Source of the DNA: Clostridiaceae bacterium
Lineage (GTDB): Bacteria > Bacillota > Clostridia > Oscillospirales > Acutalibacteraceae
DNA: 26,631 nucleotides
NCBI GenBank assembly: GCA_016297555.1
Contig: JAEDGK010000015.1
Location: 1-26,631 of the forward strand
Direction of reading: 5' to 3'
Shown piece after piece: positions 7,284-15,222 of the stretch. Both the position numbers and the translations under genes were made by a program. The notes beneath the pieces are model-generated. The model was not told the DNA's origin. It ran no database searches and was given only the letters and a program-made list of their open reading frames with translations. Within the stretch, counting starts at the first letter, position 1. Each line of letters begins with the position of its first letter.

Positions 7284-7910
7284 TTACTTAGAATAAAGCT
7301 CAACGATAAGATGCTCTTCAACGGGAACCATGATCTGCTCACGGGTGGGCAGAGCAAGAACCTTAGCTGTGAGAGCCTCTGCGTTGCGGTCAAGCCACTG
7401 GGGAACAGGGCGGGAAGCATTTGCTTCAACAGTCGCCTTGATCTTGTCGCTTTCCTTGCTCTTATCCTTGATGGCGATTTCATCGCCGGGCTTGATAAGA
7501 TATGAAGGAATATTGACCTTGTTGCCGTTTACTTTGTAATGACCGTGAGTAACAAGCTGCCTTGCTTCTGCTCTGGAATTAGCCCAGCCGAGAAGATAAA
7601 CAACATTGTCAAGTCTGCTCTCGCAGATACGGAGCAGGTTTTCACCTGTTACGCCCTGCTTGCGCTCAGCCATAAGGAAATACTTATAGAACTGGCTTTC
7701 CTGAATACCGTAGTAACGCTTTGCCTGCTGCTTTGCACGAAGCTGAAGACCGTATTCAGTTGCCTTCTTGCGGCTCTGGCCATGCTGGCCGGGAGCATAC
7801 GCTCTGCGCTCAACTGCACATTTGCCGGTATAGCAGCGCTCACCCTTGAGGTAGAGCTTCTTGCCTTCACGGCGGCACAGTTTGCATACCGCACCGGTAT
7901 ATCTTGCCAT
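7284..7910 (-). CDS. rpsD: 30S ribosomal protein S4
   Basis: A 208-residue uS4, a primary 16S rRNA binder that nucleates 30S assembly and lines the mRNA entry site. The N-terminus has the zinc site C9-x2-C12-x13-C26-x4-C31, the zinc-binding form. The S4 RNA-binding domain (about 95-160) has RLDNVVYLLGWANSRAEAR followed by LVTHGHYKVNG. The start follows GGAGGTG with about 9-nt spacing. It lies 28 nt after rpsK within the alpha operon, unlike Bacillus subtilis, where rpsD is a separate unit. Confidence 0.98.
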   Translation of the reverse strand: MARYTGAVCKLCRREGKKLYLKGERCYTGKCAVERRAYAPGQHGQSRKKATEYGLQLRAKQQAKRYYGIQESQFYKYFLMAERKQGVTGENLLRICESRLDNVVYLLGWANSRAEARQLVTHGHYKVNGNKVNIPSYLIKPGDEIAIKDKSKESDKIKATVEANASRPVPQWLDRNAEALTAKVLALPTREQIMVPVEEHLIVELYSK

Positions 7911-7938
7911 ATTGTGTTACACCTCCAAAAAATTCTGG

Positions 7939-8343
7939 TTACACGCGCCTTCTCTTAGGCGGGCGGCATCCGTTGTGCGGAATGGGGGTAACATCCTTAA
8001 TCATGCTGACCTCCAGACCTGCTGTCTGTAAAGCTCTGATTGCCGCTTCACGACCCTGACCGGGTCCCTTAACATAAACCTCAACAGTTTTCATGCCGTG
8101 GTCGATAGCTGCCTTAGCTGCTGTCTCCGCCGCTGTCTGAGCTGCGAAGGGAGTTGATTTCTTTGAGCCTCTGAAGCCCATTTCACCTGCGCTTGCCCAT
8201 GAAACTGCGTTGCCCTGAGTATCGGTGATTGTAACGATAGTGTTGTTAAAGGTGGATTGGATATGGGCTGCGCCGCGCTCGATATTCTTGCGCTCACGGC
8301 GTCTGCGGGTGCCTGTTGTCTTTTTAGATGCTGCTTTAGCCAT
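7939..8343 (-). CDS. rpsK: 30S ribosomal protein S11
   Basis: A 134-residue uS11 of the platform near the mRNA exit. The N-terminal basic tail (TRRRRERK), the core IQSTFNNTIVTITD and the C-terminal GCRPPKRRRV are characteristic. The frame is open up to 8379, but the ATG at 8343 follows AAGGAGGG and begins MAKAASKK as expected; the upstream extension overlaps the end of rpsM. Confidence 0.98.
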   Translation of the reverse strand: MAKAASKKTTGTRRRRERKNIERGAAHIQSTFNNTIVTITDTQGNAVSWASAGEMGFRGSKKSTPFAAQTAAETAAKAAIDHGMKTVEVYVKGPGQGREAAIRALQTAGLEVSMIKDVTPIPHNGCRPPKRRRV

Positions 8344-8359
8344 AATATCCCTCCTTGAC

Positions 8360-8728
8360 TTACTTCTTCTTGTTTGCAATGGTCTTCTTGGGACCCTTGC
8401 GTGTACGGGCGTTTGTCTTTGAACGCTGACCTCTTACGGGCAGACCCTTACGGTGACGAACGCCACGGTAGCATCCGATTTCGATAAGTCTCTTGATGTC
8501 GAATGCGGTTTCTCTGCGAAGATCGCCTTCTACCTTGAGATTATGATCGATATATTCACGAAGCTTTGAAACATCGTCCTCGGTCATATCCTTAACTCTA
8601 AGGTCGGGATCTACGCCGGTTGCTGCAATAATGTCGCTTGCAGTCTTACGACCTATACCATAGATGTATGTGAGAGCAATTTCAATTCTCTTATCTCTGG
8701 GCAGGTCAACACCTGATATACGCGCCAT
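8360..8728 (-). CDS. rpsM: 30S ribosomal protein S13
   Basis: A 122-residue uS13 of the 30S head, which contacts the 50S subunit and P-site tRNA. It starts MARISGVDLPRDKRIEIALT and has the helix-two-turn-helix YGIGRKTA and the basic tail RTRKGPKKTIANKKK. GGAGGTG lies about 12 nt before the ATG, a rather long spacing. It follows rpmJ by 41 nt. Confidence 0.98.
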   Translation of the reverse strand: MARISGVDLPRDKRIEIALTYIYGIGRKTASDIIAATGVDPDLRVKDMTEDDVSKLREYIDHNLKVEGDLRRETAFDIKRLIEIGCYRGVRHRKGLPVRGQRSKTNARTRKGPKKTIANKKK

Positions 8729-8769
8729 TTGTCAGTTGCACCTCCAAATTAACTTGGTTTTCGCCGGGA

Positions 8770-8883
8770 TTAACCCTGACGCTGCTTGTGCTTGGGATTT
8801 TCACAGATAACCATTACTTTTCCCTTGCGCTTGATTATTTTGCATTTTTCGCAAATTTTCTTGACAGAAGGTCTGACTTTCAT
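8770..8883 (-). CDS. rpmJ: 50S ribosomal protein L36
   Basis: A 37-residue bL36 starting MKVRPSVKKICEKC. The zinc ligands C11, C14, C27 and H32 are intact, so this is the zinc-binding type. L36 is a small late-assembling protein of the 50S subunit. AAGGAGGG precedes the ATG. It lies between infA (21 nt) and rpsM (41 nt), the usual order. Confidence 0.97.
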   Translation of the reverse strand: MKVRPSVKKICEKCKIIKRKGKVMVICENPKHKQRQG

Positions 8884-8904
8884 ATTAGAATACCCTCCTT
8901 GATC

Positions 8905-9123
8905 TTACTTGGAACGCCATGTTATGCGGCCCTTAGTGAGGTCGTATGGCGACATTTCAACCGTCACTTTATCACCGGGCAGGATTTTGATGTAATTCAT
9001 CCTGAGCTTGCCCGAGATATGAGCCAATATTCTGTGTCCGTTTTCCAACTCAACCTGGAAGGTTGCGTTGGGCAATGATTCAACTACCGTACCTTCAATC
9101 TCGATCATGTCCTGCTTAGACAT
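8905..9123 (-). CDS. infA: Translation initiation factor IF-1
   Basis: A 72-residue single OB-fold (S1-like) protein starting MSKQDMIEIEGTVVESLPN, with the conserved RILAHISGKLRMNYIKILPGD core. IF-1 occupies the 30S A site during initiation. AGGAGG lies 6-7 nt ahead of the ATG. It follows the KOW gene by 9 nt. Confidence 0.98.
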   Translation of the reverse strand: MSKQDMIEIEGTVVESLPNATFQVELENGHRILAHISGKLRMNYIKILPGDKVTVEMSPYDLTKGRITWRSK

Positions 9124-9132
9124 AATAACCTC

Positions 9133-9387
9133 CTAAGTGTTGCCGTTAATTTCTGCATTTAATCGCCTGAGCGCCTTTCTCAGCGCCCTGTTTGAGGCAA
9201 GCTCGGCTTCCGTGACGGCAGCGCCGACGCTTACTATGTGGCGAATATTCTTGCTTTTTGGTCTATCAATGGGGCGCTCCTTGCCGTCGCAGACGAGAAC
9301 CCGGTCTTTTTCCGCTTGCACAATCGCAAGCAGCTTTCCTTTGTCTCTGCCCGCAGACGACCTGACTGCCGTTCCTCTTTCAAGCAT
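9133..9387 (-). CDS. KOW-domain RNA-binding protein (L14e/L6e/L27e-like)
   Basis: An 84-residue basic protein with an N-terminal KOW segment (RGTAVRSSAGRDKGKLLAIV, residues 4-23) and a charged helical C-terminus. It resembles the small COG2163-type proteins found at this position in many Clostridia, between map and infA. A KOW motif suggests RNA or ribosome binding, but no specific role is known to me. The 9-nt gaps to both neighbours indicate it is co-translated with the ribosomal genes. Confidence 0.85.
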   Translation of the reverse strand: MLERGTAVRSSAGRDKGKLLAIVQAEKDRVLVCDGKERPIDRPKSKNIRHIVSVGAAVTEAELASNRALRKALRRLNAEINGNT

Positions 9388-9396
9388 AGCCTCACC

Positions 9397-10146
9397 TTAA
9401 ATCTGAGTGAGAATGACGGGGCCGTTTGAAGTTATAGCCACCGTATGCTCAAAGTGAGCAGCCAAAGAGCCGTCCCTTGTTTTAATAGTCCAACCGTCAG
9501 GCAACTGCCTGATGCCTGCGCCGCCCTGATTAATCATGGGCTCAATGGCAATGGTCATGCCCGGGAGCAGGCGCACACCTCGACCGGGTGTGCCGAAATT
9601 CGGTACGCTGGGGTCCTCGTGCATCTGCTTTCCGACGCCGTGGCCCGTAAACTCACGAACCACCGAAAAGCCTCTTTCCTCGCAATACCTTTGGATTGTT
9701 GAGCCTATATCGCCGATCCTGCCGCCTGCGACAGCCGCTTTGATACCTTCGTAAAGGCTCTCGCGGGTAACATCGCACAGCCGCTGCGCCTCGGGCGAAA
9801 TATCGCCCGCTGCAAAAGTGGCGGCATTATCGCCGACATAGCCGTTTAAGGTCGCGCCGACATCAATGCTGACTATATCGCCCGCCTTGATAACGCGCTT
9901 CTTGCTCGGAATGCCGTGAATGACCTCATCGTTTATGGAAATGCATGAAGCAGCGGGATATCCGTTGTAGCCCAAAAAGGTGGGCACGGCTCCATGCTTA
10001 ACAATAAAGTTATGTGCAATACGGTTGATTTCCTCCGTGGTAACCCCCGGCTCAACCGCATCACCCGCTGCCTTTAATGCTCGGGCAGAAATAACACACG
10101 CCTCTTTCATAAGGCTGAGTTCTCTGGTTGTTTTGAGCACTATCAT
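9397..10146 (-). CDS. map: Methionine aminopeptidase, type I
   Basis: A 249-residue enzyme that removes the initiator methionine from nascent proteins. The five metal ligands are visible in order: Asp in SIDVGA, Asp in GDNAATF, His in GHGVG, Glu in IEPMIN and Glu in HFEHTVAI. No N-terminal SH3-recruiting extension is present, so it is the short type Ia form. CGGAGG precedes the ATG. The gene directly follows secY; adk, usually between them, is missing. Confidence 0.98.
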   Translation of the reverse strand: MIVLKTTRELSLMKEACVISARALKAAGDAVEPGVTTEEINRIAHNFIVKHGAVPTFLGYNGYPAASCISINDEVIHGIPSKKRVIKAGDIVSIDVGATLNGYVGDNAATFAAGDISPEAQRLCDVTRESLYEGIKAAVAGGRIGDIGSTIQRYCEERGFSVVREFTGHGVGKQMHEDPSVPNFGTPGRGVRLLPGMTIAIEPMINQGGAGIRQLPDGWTIKTRDGSLAAHFEHTVAITSNGPVILTQI

Positions 10147-10165
10147 GCTAATCCTCCGTAAAATT

Positions 10166-10185
10166 GTAAATTCGTCGGAATTTAC
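10166..10185 (-). other. Perfect hairpin in the secY-map gap
   Basis: GTAAATTC (10166-10173), a 4-nt loop, GAATTTAC (10178-10185). The 8-bp AU-rich stem occupies most of the 46-nt gap where adk is normally encoded. There is no run of U after it, so it is not a convincing terminator. Confidence 0.5.
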
Positions 10186-10192
10186 TCAGGGC

Positions 10193-11545
10193 TTAATCAA
10201 GGAAGCCCTTATAGTGACGCATCATCATCTGGCTCTCAAGCTGTTTAACGGTTTCAAGAGCAACACCAACAAGAATGATGATTGACGTACCGCCGAGTGA
10301 AATGTTCATCGACGCGCCTTCGTTCCACTTGTCAAGGAAGAAGGTTGTTATCTGCGAGAAGAAAATCGGGAAGAGGGCAACAACGCTCAGAAGCAGAGCT
10401 CCGAGAAGCGTAATTCTGTTGATAATCTTGCCGATATATCTTGAAGTGGGCTCGCCGGGACGAATGCCGGGAATTGAGCCGCCGTTGTCGCGGATGTTCT
10501 TTGACATTTCAATGGGGTTGTACTGAATGCTTGAATAGAAATAAGCAAATGCAATGATTAATACGAAATAGATAATTCCGTAAACCCAATGAGTCGATGA
10601 GAAAATTCCGAAGAATTTATCCCAGAAGCTGTCTTCCGTAATCTTTGACTTAACAAACATCTCGATTGTGGGAGGCAGTGAAAGAATTGACGAAGCAAAG
10701 ATAACGGGCATAACGCCTGACATATTAACCTTGATGGGAATATGAGTGTTCTGACCGCCGTACATCTTTCTGCCGACAACTCTCTTTGCATACTGAACGG
10801 GAACTCTTCTCTCTGCGTTATCCATCCAAACGATGAAAGCAATCATCAGAATGAGTATAACTGCAACGAAGGGAGAAAGGAAGTAGTACGGGCCGCCTCT
10901 CTGGAAGTAGCCTGACTCGCCGAACAGGGTTGCAATAAGGGTGGGAATTCTTGAAACGATACCGGCGAAAAGTATGATTGAAATACCGTTGCCGATACCC
11001 TTTTCGTTAATTCTTTCGCCGAGCCACATAATAAGGGCTGTACCGGCTGTGAAGCAAAGGATGATAACGAGAGCCTGGAAAACACCGTAGAAACCGGTGA
11101 AGTTTGCGCCCGAAGCGTCCTTTACAAGGTAGCCCTGGCTGCGAAGGTAGAAGTAGTAAGCCGTGCTCTGGAGAACGCCGAGAGCGATGGTTACGAAGCG
11201 GGTGATGGAGGCAATCTTCTTGCGACCTTCCTCGCCTTCCTTCTGAAGCCTTTCAAGGGCGGGGATAGCAACTGCGAGCAGCTGCATAATAATCGAGCTG
11301 TTGATGTAGGGGGTGATGGACATTGCGAAAATTGTTCCGTAATTGAACGCATCACCGGTCATCATGCTCAGGTAGTTCATAAATGTTCCGGCGTTGGGGT
11401 CAGCAATAATGCCGGCCTCGCCGATGTTGGTGAAAGGAACAGGGATTGCCGAGCCGATTCTGAAGATGAGCACGATAAGAGCCGTGAAAATCATCTTTTT
11501 TCTCAGGTCGGCGATTTTCCATGCATTAACAATAGTTTGGAGCAC
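10193..11545 (-). CDS. secY: Protein translocase subunit SecY
   Basis: A 450-residue integral membrane protein with ten predicted helices, forming the protein-conducting channel with SecE. It begins MLQTIVNAWKIADLRKKM and has the plug region IMQLLAVAIPALERLQKEGE and the cytoplasmic loop GGQNTHIPIKVN. The start is GTG at 11545, one base after the rplO stop, with AGAGGTG at 7-nt spacing. The C-terminus MMMRHYKGFLD is typical. Confidence 0.98.
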   Translation of the reverse strand: MLQTIVNAWKIADLRKKMIFTALIVLIFRIGSAIPVPFTNIGEAGIIADPNAGTFMNYLSMMTGDAFNYGTIFAMSITPYINSSIIMQLLAVAIPALERLQKEGEEGRKKIASITRFVTIALGVLQSTAYYFYLRSQGYLVKDASGANFTGFYGVFQALVIILCFTAGTALIMWLGERINEKGIGNGISIILFAGIVSRIPTLIATLFGESGYFQRGGPYYFLSPFVAVILILMIAFIVWMDNAERRVPVQYAKRVVGRKMYGGQNTHIPIKVNMSGVMPVIFASSILSLPPTIEMFVKSKITEDSFWDKFFGIFSSTHWVYGIIYFVLIIAFAYFYSSIQYNPIEMSKNIRDNGGSIPGIRPGEPTSRYIGKIINRITLLGALLLSVVALFPIFFSQITTFFLDKWNEGASMNISLGGTSIIILVGVALETVKQLESQMMMRHYKGFLD

Positions 11546-11546
11546 G

Positions 11547-11990
11547 TTAAATCACCTCTGCCTTTCCTCCGGCAGCTTCGATTTTTGATTTTGCGCTATC
11601 TGAAAAAGCATTTGCCTGAACGGTGAGCTTCTTCGTTAATTCGCCTTGTCCCAAAATCTTAACGCCGTCCAAAGTCTTTTTGATAATGCCTTTCTCAATA
11701 AGAGCGTCGATGGTGACGGTTGCGCCGTCATCGAAATACTTATCAAGAGTAGCAACGTTTGTTATTGCCATCTCTGTTGCAAAGATGTTGTTGAATCCGC
11801 GCTTGGGGATTCGTCTCTGAAGGGGCATCTGACCGCCTTCAAAACCTGCGCGCATACCTCTGCCTGCACGCGCCTTCTGACCTTTGTGACCCTTACCGGC
11901 AGTTTTGCCCTGACCCGAAGCGGGGCCGCGGCCGATGCGCTTGCGCTCTTTTGTTGAGCCGGCAGCGGGTGAGAGATCGTGCAGCTTCAT
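11547..11990 (-). CDS. rplO: 50S ribosomal protein L15
   Basis: A 147-residue uL15 with the Gly/Arg-rich N-terminal arm (RIGRGPASGQGKTAGKGHKG, GMRAGFEGGQMPLQRRIPKRG) that threads through 23S rRNA, and a compact C-terminal domain. Its ATG overlaps the rpmD stop by one base (TAATG), a translational coupling. Confidence 0.98.
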   Translation of the reverse strand: MKLHDLSPAAGSTKERKRIGRGPASGQGKTAGKGHKGQKARAGRGMRAGFEGGQMPLQRRIPKRGFNNIFATEMAITNVATLDKYFDDGATVTIDALIEKGIIKKTLDGVKILGQGELTKKLTVQANAFSDSAKSKIEAAGGKAEVI

Positions 11991-12187
11991 TAGTTTGCAC
12001 CTCCTTGCTCGGCTTCGGTTACTTCGATAAGGTGAGAAAGCTTTCTTACCTTGCCCTGAGTTGCGGGGCTGTCCGGCTGAACCGAAACATCGCCGATCTT
12101 ATGAAGACCAAGTGCATGGGCGGTTGCAATCTGAGGCTTGGTGCTTCCAATAAGGCTTTTAACAAGCTTTACCTTAATATCTGCCAT
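11990..12187 (-). CDS. rpmD: 50S ribosomal protein L30
   Basis: A 65-residue uL30 (bacterial short form) with VKLVKSLIGSTKPQIATAHA near the start and the conserved LGLHKIGD turn. The last five or so residues (EQGGAN) extend slightly past the usual 60. It is coupled to rplO by a one-base overlap. Confidence 0.97.
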   Translation of the reverse strand: MADIKVKLVKSLIGSTKPQIATAHALGLHKIGDVSVQPDSPATQGKVRKLSHLIEVTEAEQGGAN

Positions 12188-12201
12188 TTAATCCGCCCTC
12201 C

Positions 12202-12702
12202 TTAACCTAAAATTTCTTTTGCAGACTTGCCGCGGATGGCGGCAACCTCTTCAACATTGCGAAGCTTTGAAAGTCCGTCAAGCGTAGCTCTTACAACATT
12301 GCAGGGATTGTTTGAACGAAGAGCCTTCGCACGGATATCCTTGATACCTACTGTTTCAACAACCGCACGAACCGGACCGCCTGCGATAACGCCGGTACCG
12401 GGTGCTGCGGGCTTGAGCAGAACAACGCCTGCGCCGAACTTGCCGACGATCTCGTGGGGGATTGTTGTTCCCTTAAGAGAAACCTGCATGAGGTTCTTCT
12501 TGGCGTCCTCAATTCCCTTGCGGATAGCGTCGGGAACTTCGCCTGATTTGCCAAGTCCGAAACCGATAATGCCGTTTCCGTCGCCGACTACAACGATAGC
12601 CGCAAACTTGAAGATACGACCGCCCTTTACGGTTTTGGAAACACGGTTAATGGCTACTACGCGCTCTGTGAGCTCATATGCCGATGCATCAATTTTAGCC
12701 AA
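12202..12702 (-). CDS. rpsE: 30S ribosomal protein S5
   Basis: A 166-residue uS5, involved in decoding accuracy at the mRNA entry channel. The double-stranded RNA-binding signature GGRIFKFAAIVVVGDGNG is followed by GFGLGKSGEVPDAIRKG. The initiation codon is TTG at 12702, preceded by GGGGAGG at 7-nt spacing; no ATG occurs in frame near it, and MAKIDAS matches family N-termini. It follows rplR by 17 nt. Confidence 0.97.
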   Translation of the reverse strand: MAKIDASAYELTERVVAINRVSKTVKGGRIFKFAAIVVVGDGNGIIGFGLGKSGEVPDAIRKGIEDAKKNLMQVSLKGTTIPHEIVGKFGAGVVLLKPAAPGTGVIAGGPVRAVVETVGIKDIRAKALRSNNPCNVVRATLDGLSKLRNVEEVAAIRGKSAKEILG

Positions 12703-12719
12703 AAGTATTCCTCCCCTTC

Positions 12720-13079
12720 TTAGAACTTGAGGCCGCCCTCACGGGCGCCTTCGGCCAGTTCCTTAACACGGCCGTGATAAATGTAACCGCCGCGGTCAAA
12801 AACAACATCTGTTATTCCCTTGTCTGCGGCGCGTTTTGCCAATAATTCGCCCACTTTGTGAGCAGCGGACTTATTTCCACCGTATTCCTCGAAATCCTTC
12901 TCGACAGTTGATGCGGACACAAGGGTAACACCCTTATCGTCGTCTATTAACTGAGCGTAGATATTCTGGAGGGAGCGGAATACATTAAGGCGAGGACACT
13001 CGGCTGTGCCGGAAATCTTGGCACGGACTCTTGTATGGCGTGCCTGTCTGGCCTTATTGCTGTCCGGTCTGTTAACCAT
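12720..13079 (-). CDS. rplR: 50S ribosomal protein L18
   Basis: A 119-residue uL18 that binds 5S rRNA with L5. It shows the RHTRVRAKISGTAECPRLNVFRS segment and the C-terminal VVFDRGGYIYHGRVKELAEGAREGGLKF. A 57-nt gap with a GC-rich hairpin separates it from rplF. Confidence 0.98.
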   Translation of the reverse strand: MVNRPDSNKARQARHTRVRAKISGTAECPRLNVFRSLQNIYAQLIDDDKGVTLVSASTVEKDFEEYGGNKSAAHKVGELLAKRAADKGITDVVFDRGGYIYHGRVKELAEGAREGGLKF

Positions 13080-13112
13080 AATTTTTCACTCCTTAATAAG
13101 ACTTTGCAGCCT

Positions 13113-13128
13113 GCGGCTTTATAGCCGC
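13113..13128 (-). other. Small GC-rich hairpin between rplF and rplR
   Basis: GCGGC (13113-13117), a 6-nt loop, GCCGC (13124-13128) in the 57-nt gap. No U run follows. It may stabilise or pause the transcript; function unknown. Confidence 0.35.
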
Positions 13129-13136
13129 GCGGTTGC

Positions 13137-13682
13137 TTATTTGCCGCCCTTACCGGCCTTGCCTTCCTTGCGGCGGATGTGTTCGTCAGCATACTTGATG
13201 CCCTTGCCCTTGTAAGGCTCGGGAGGACGCTTCTCACGAACATTTGCGGCAAACTGTCCGACCTTCTGCTTGTCGGGGCCTGAGATTACGATTTTGTTGG
13301 GGTTGGGAACTTCGATTGTAATTCCGTCGGCGGCTGCAACGATAACATCGTGTGAATAGCCGACCTTGAGAAGAAGATCCTTGCCCTTAAGCTCTGCACG
13401 GTAACCGATGCCGTTAACTTCAAGCTCTTTCTTGAAGGTTTCGTTAACACCGACTATCATATTGCTGATGAGCGTTCTTGTCAGACCGTGAAGCGATCTG
13501 TTGAGTTTATCGTCATTGGGGCGGCTGACAGTAATTGTGTTACCGTCCTTTTCAACGATCATATTGGGATGAAGATTTCTTGAAAGAGTGCCCTTGGGAC
13601 CCTTAACGGTAATAAGGCTGCCGTCAATCTGAACATCAACACCCGCAGGGATTTCAATAGGTTTCTTGCCTATTCGTGACAT
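13137..13682 (-). CDS. rplF: 50S ribosomal protein L6
   Basis: A 181-residue uL6 made of two duplicated domains, located near the sarcin-ricin loop and the factor-binding site. It begins MSRIGKKPIEIPAGV, and the C-terminal signature PEPYKGKGIKYADEHIRRKE is intact. Confidence 0.98.
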   Translation of the reverse strand: MSRIGKKPIEIPAGVDVQIDGSLITVKGPKGTLSRNLHPNMIVEKDGNTITVSRPNDDKLNRSLHGLTRTLISNMIVGVNETFKKELEVNGIGYRAELKGKDLLLKVGYSHDVIVAAADGITIEVPNPNKIVISGPDKQKVGQFAANVREKRPPEPYKGKGIKYADEHIRRKEGKAGKGGK

Positions 13683-13695
13683 TTACGGCACCTCC

Positions 13696-14094
13696 TTACC
13701 AGATAAATGCAAGAACTTCGCCGCCTACATTGGCCTTGCGTGCGTCCTTGTCAGTCATAACGCCTTTTGAAGTTGAGAGGATGGCAATGCCGATGCCCTT
13801 CATAACCTTGGGCATATCCTCACAATTTGTATAAATTCTCAGACCGGGCTTTGAAACTCTGCGAAGGCCGGTGATAACCTGAGATTTGTTGGGACCGTAT
13901 TTGAGAGCGATTTCGATAACGCCCTGCTTGCCGTCGTCCTCAACCTTGTATCCTTTGATGTATCCCTCATCAACAAGAATCTGAGCAATCGCTTTCTTCA
14001 TGTTCGATGCGGGGACTTTCACTGTGTCATGCTTTGCCGCATTCGCATTGCGGATACGAGTCAGCATATCAGCGATGGAATCAGTAATTTGCAT
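13696..14094 (-). CDS. rpsH: 30S ribosomal protein S8
   Basis: A 132-residue uS8, a primary binder of the central domain of 16S rRNA and, in E. coli, the repressor of the spc operon. It starts MQITDSIADMLTRIRNANAA, and the signature GIAILSTSKGVMTDKDAR near the C-terminus is complete. Confidence 0.98.
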   Translation of the reverse strand: MQITDSIADMLTRIRNANAAKHDTVKVPASNMKKAIAQILVDEGYIKGYKVEDDGKQGVIEIALKYGPNKSQVITGLRRVSKPGLRIYTNCEDMPKVMKGIGIAILSTSKGVMTDKDARKANVGGEVLAFIW

Positions 14095-14122
14095 ACTGTT
14101 TACCTCCTTTGCAATTGCTCAA

Positions 14123-14308
14123 TTACCAACTTGCTTTCTTAACGCCGGGAATCTGACCTGCGTGAGCCAGCTCTCTGAAGCAGATACGGCAAACGCCGTA
14201 CTTGCGAAGATAAGCATGGGGTCTTCCGCAGATCTTACATCTGTTGTACGCTCTTGTGGAGTACTTTGCAGGGCGTGCCTGCTTAACTTTCATTGATGTT
14301 TTTGCCAC
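14123..14308 (-). CDS. rpsZ: 30S ribosomal protein S14, zinc-binding short form
   Basis: A 61-residue uS14 of the short zinc-ribbon type, with CKIC and CRIC pairs (about residues 24-27 and 40-43), starting MAKTSMKVKQ. The initiation codon is GTG at 14308, preceded by GGAGGG at about 6 nt. The position between rplE and rpsH is the normal one. Confidence 0.97.
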   Translation of the reverse strand: MAKTSMKVKQARPAKYSTRAYNRCKICGRPHAYLRKYGVCRICFRELAHAGQIPGVKKASW

Positions 14309-14320
14309 GGTATTCCCTCC

Positions 14321-14863
14321 TTATCTTGCGAACGGAGCGCCCATAAGAGTCAGCAGCTCGCGGGCTTCTTCGTCGGTATTTGCTGTGGTGACAAAGCAGA
14401 TGTCCATACCTCTTACCTTGTCAATCTTATCATAATCGATTTCGGGGAAGATGAGCTGCTCCTTGATACCCATGGAGTAGTTTCCTCTGCCGTCGAATGA
14501 GTTGGGGTTAATTCCTCTGAAGTCACGAACTCTGGGGAGAGCGAGATTGAAGAGCCTGTCAAGGAACTCATACATTCTGTCGCCTCTGAGAGTGACCTTT
14601 GCACCGATGGTCATGCCTTCACGGAGCTTGAAGTTAGCAACGGATTTCTTCGCCTTGCAGAGAACGGGCATCTGGCCTGTAATCTGTTTAAGGTCTGAAA
14701 CAACTGCGTCAAGAACCTTTGCATTGTCTCTTGCCTCGCCGCAGCCGACATTGATAACAATCTTCTCGAGCTTCGGGATCTGCATAACGCTCTTATATTC
14801 AAACTTCTTCATAAGAGCAGGTGCAACATCTTTGACATACATTTCTTTTAATCTTGCAGCCAT
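14321..14863 (-). CDS. rplE: 50S ribosomal protein L5
   Basis: A 180-residue uL5, which binds 5S rRNA and forms the bridge to S13. It has the conserved IPKLEKIVINVGCGEA and REGMTIGAKVTLRGDRMYEFLDRL blocks and ends LLTLMGAPFAR. ATG at 14863, 18 nt after rplX. Confidence 0.98.
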   Translation of the reverse strand: MAARLKEMYVKDVAPALMKKFEYKSVMQIPKLEKIVINVGCGEARDNAKVLDAVVSDLKQITGQMPVLCKAKKSVANFKLREGMTIGAKVTLRGDRMYEFLDRLFNLALPRVRDFRGINPNSFDGRGNYSMGIKEQLIFPEIDYDKIDKVRGMDICFVTTANTDEEARELLTLMGAPFAR

Positions 14864-14881
14864 TTGTTATGTCCTCCCTTA

Positions 14882-15208
14882 TTATTCAAACTCTGCAAGG
14901 CAGTCGCTCTTTTTGCAAGTGCGGACCTTCTTGCCTTTGGAATCTATCTTGTGACCGGTTCTTGTGGGTCTGCCGCATTTGGGGCAGATAAGCTGAACCT
15001 TGTCTGCATAGAGGGCGCTCTCAGCCTTAATAAGACCGCCGGGCTCGCCCATCTTGCGGGGCTTAACATGCTTTGTTACGATGTTTACGCCCTCAACAAT
15101 AACCTTACCTTCAGAGGGGCTGACCTGCATAACCTTGCCTCTCTTGCCTCTGTACTTACCGTTGATAACGACGACTTCGTCGCCCTTTTTAACATGAACC
15201 TTATTCAT
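14882..15208 (-). CDS. rplX: 50S ribosomal protein L24
   Basis: A 108-residue uL24 with an N-terminal KOW motif (VHVKKGDEVVVINGKYRGKR); L24 starts 50S assembly and lies at the tunnel exit. The C-terminus has two Cys pairs (CPKC and CKKSDC) that could bind zinc. Two adjacent ATGs exist at 15211 and 15208; the second is preferred because GGAGG is 7 nt from it but only 4 nt from the first. Confidence 0.96.
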   Translation of the reverse strand: MNKVHVKKGDEVVVINGKYRGKRGKVMQVSPSEGKVIVEGVNIVTKHVKPRKMGEPGGLIKAESALYADKVQLICPKCGRPTRTGHKIDSKGKKVRTCKKSDCLAEFE

Positions 15209-15222
15209 CATCGCACCTCCGA

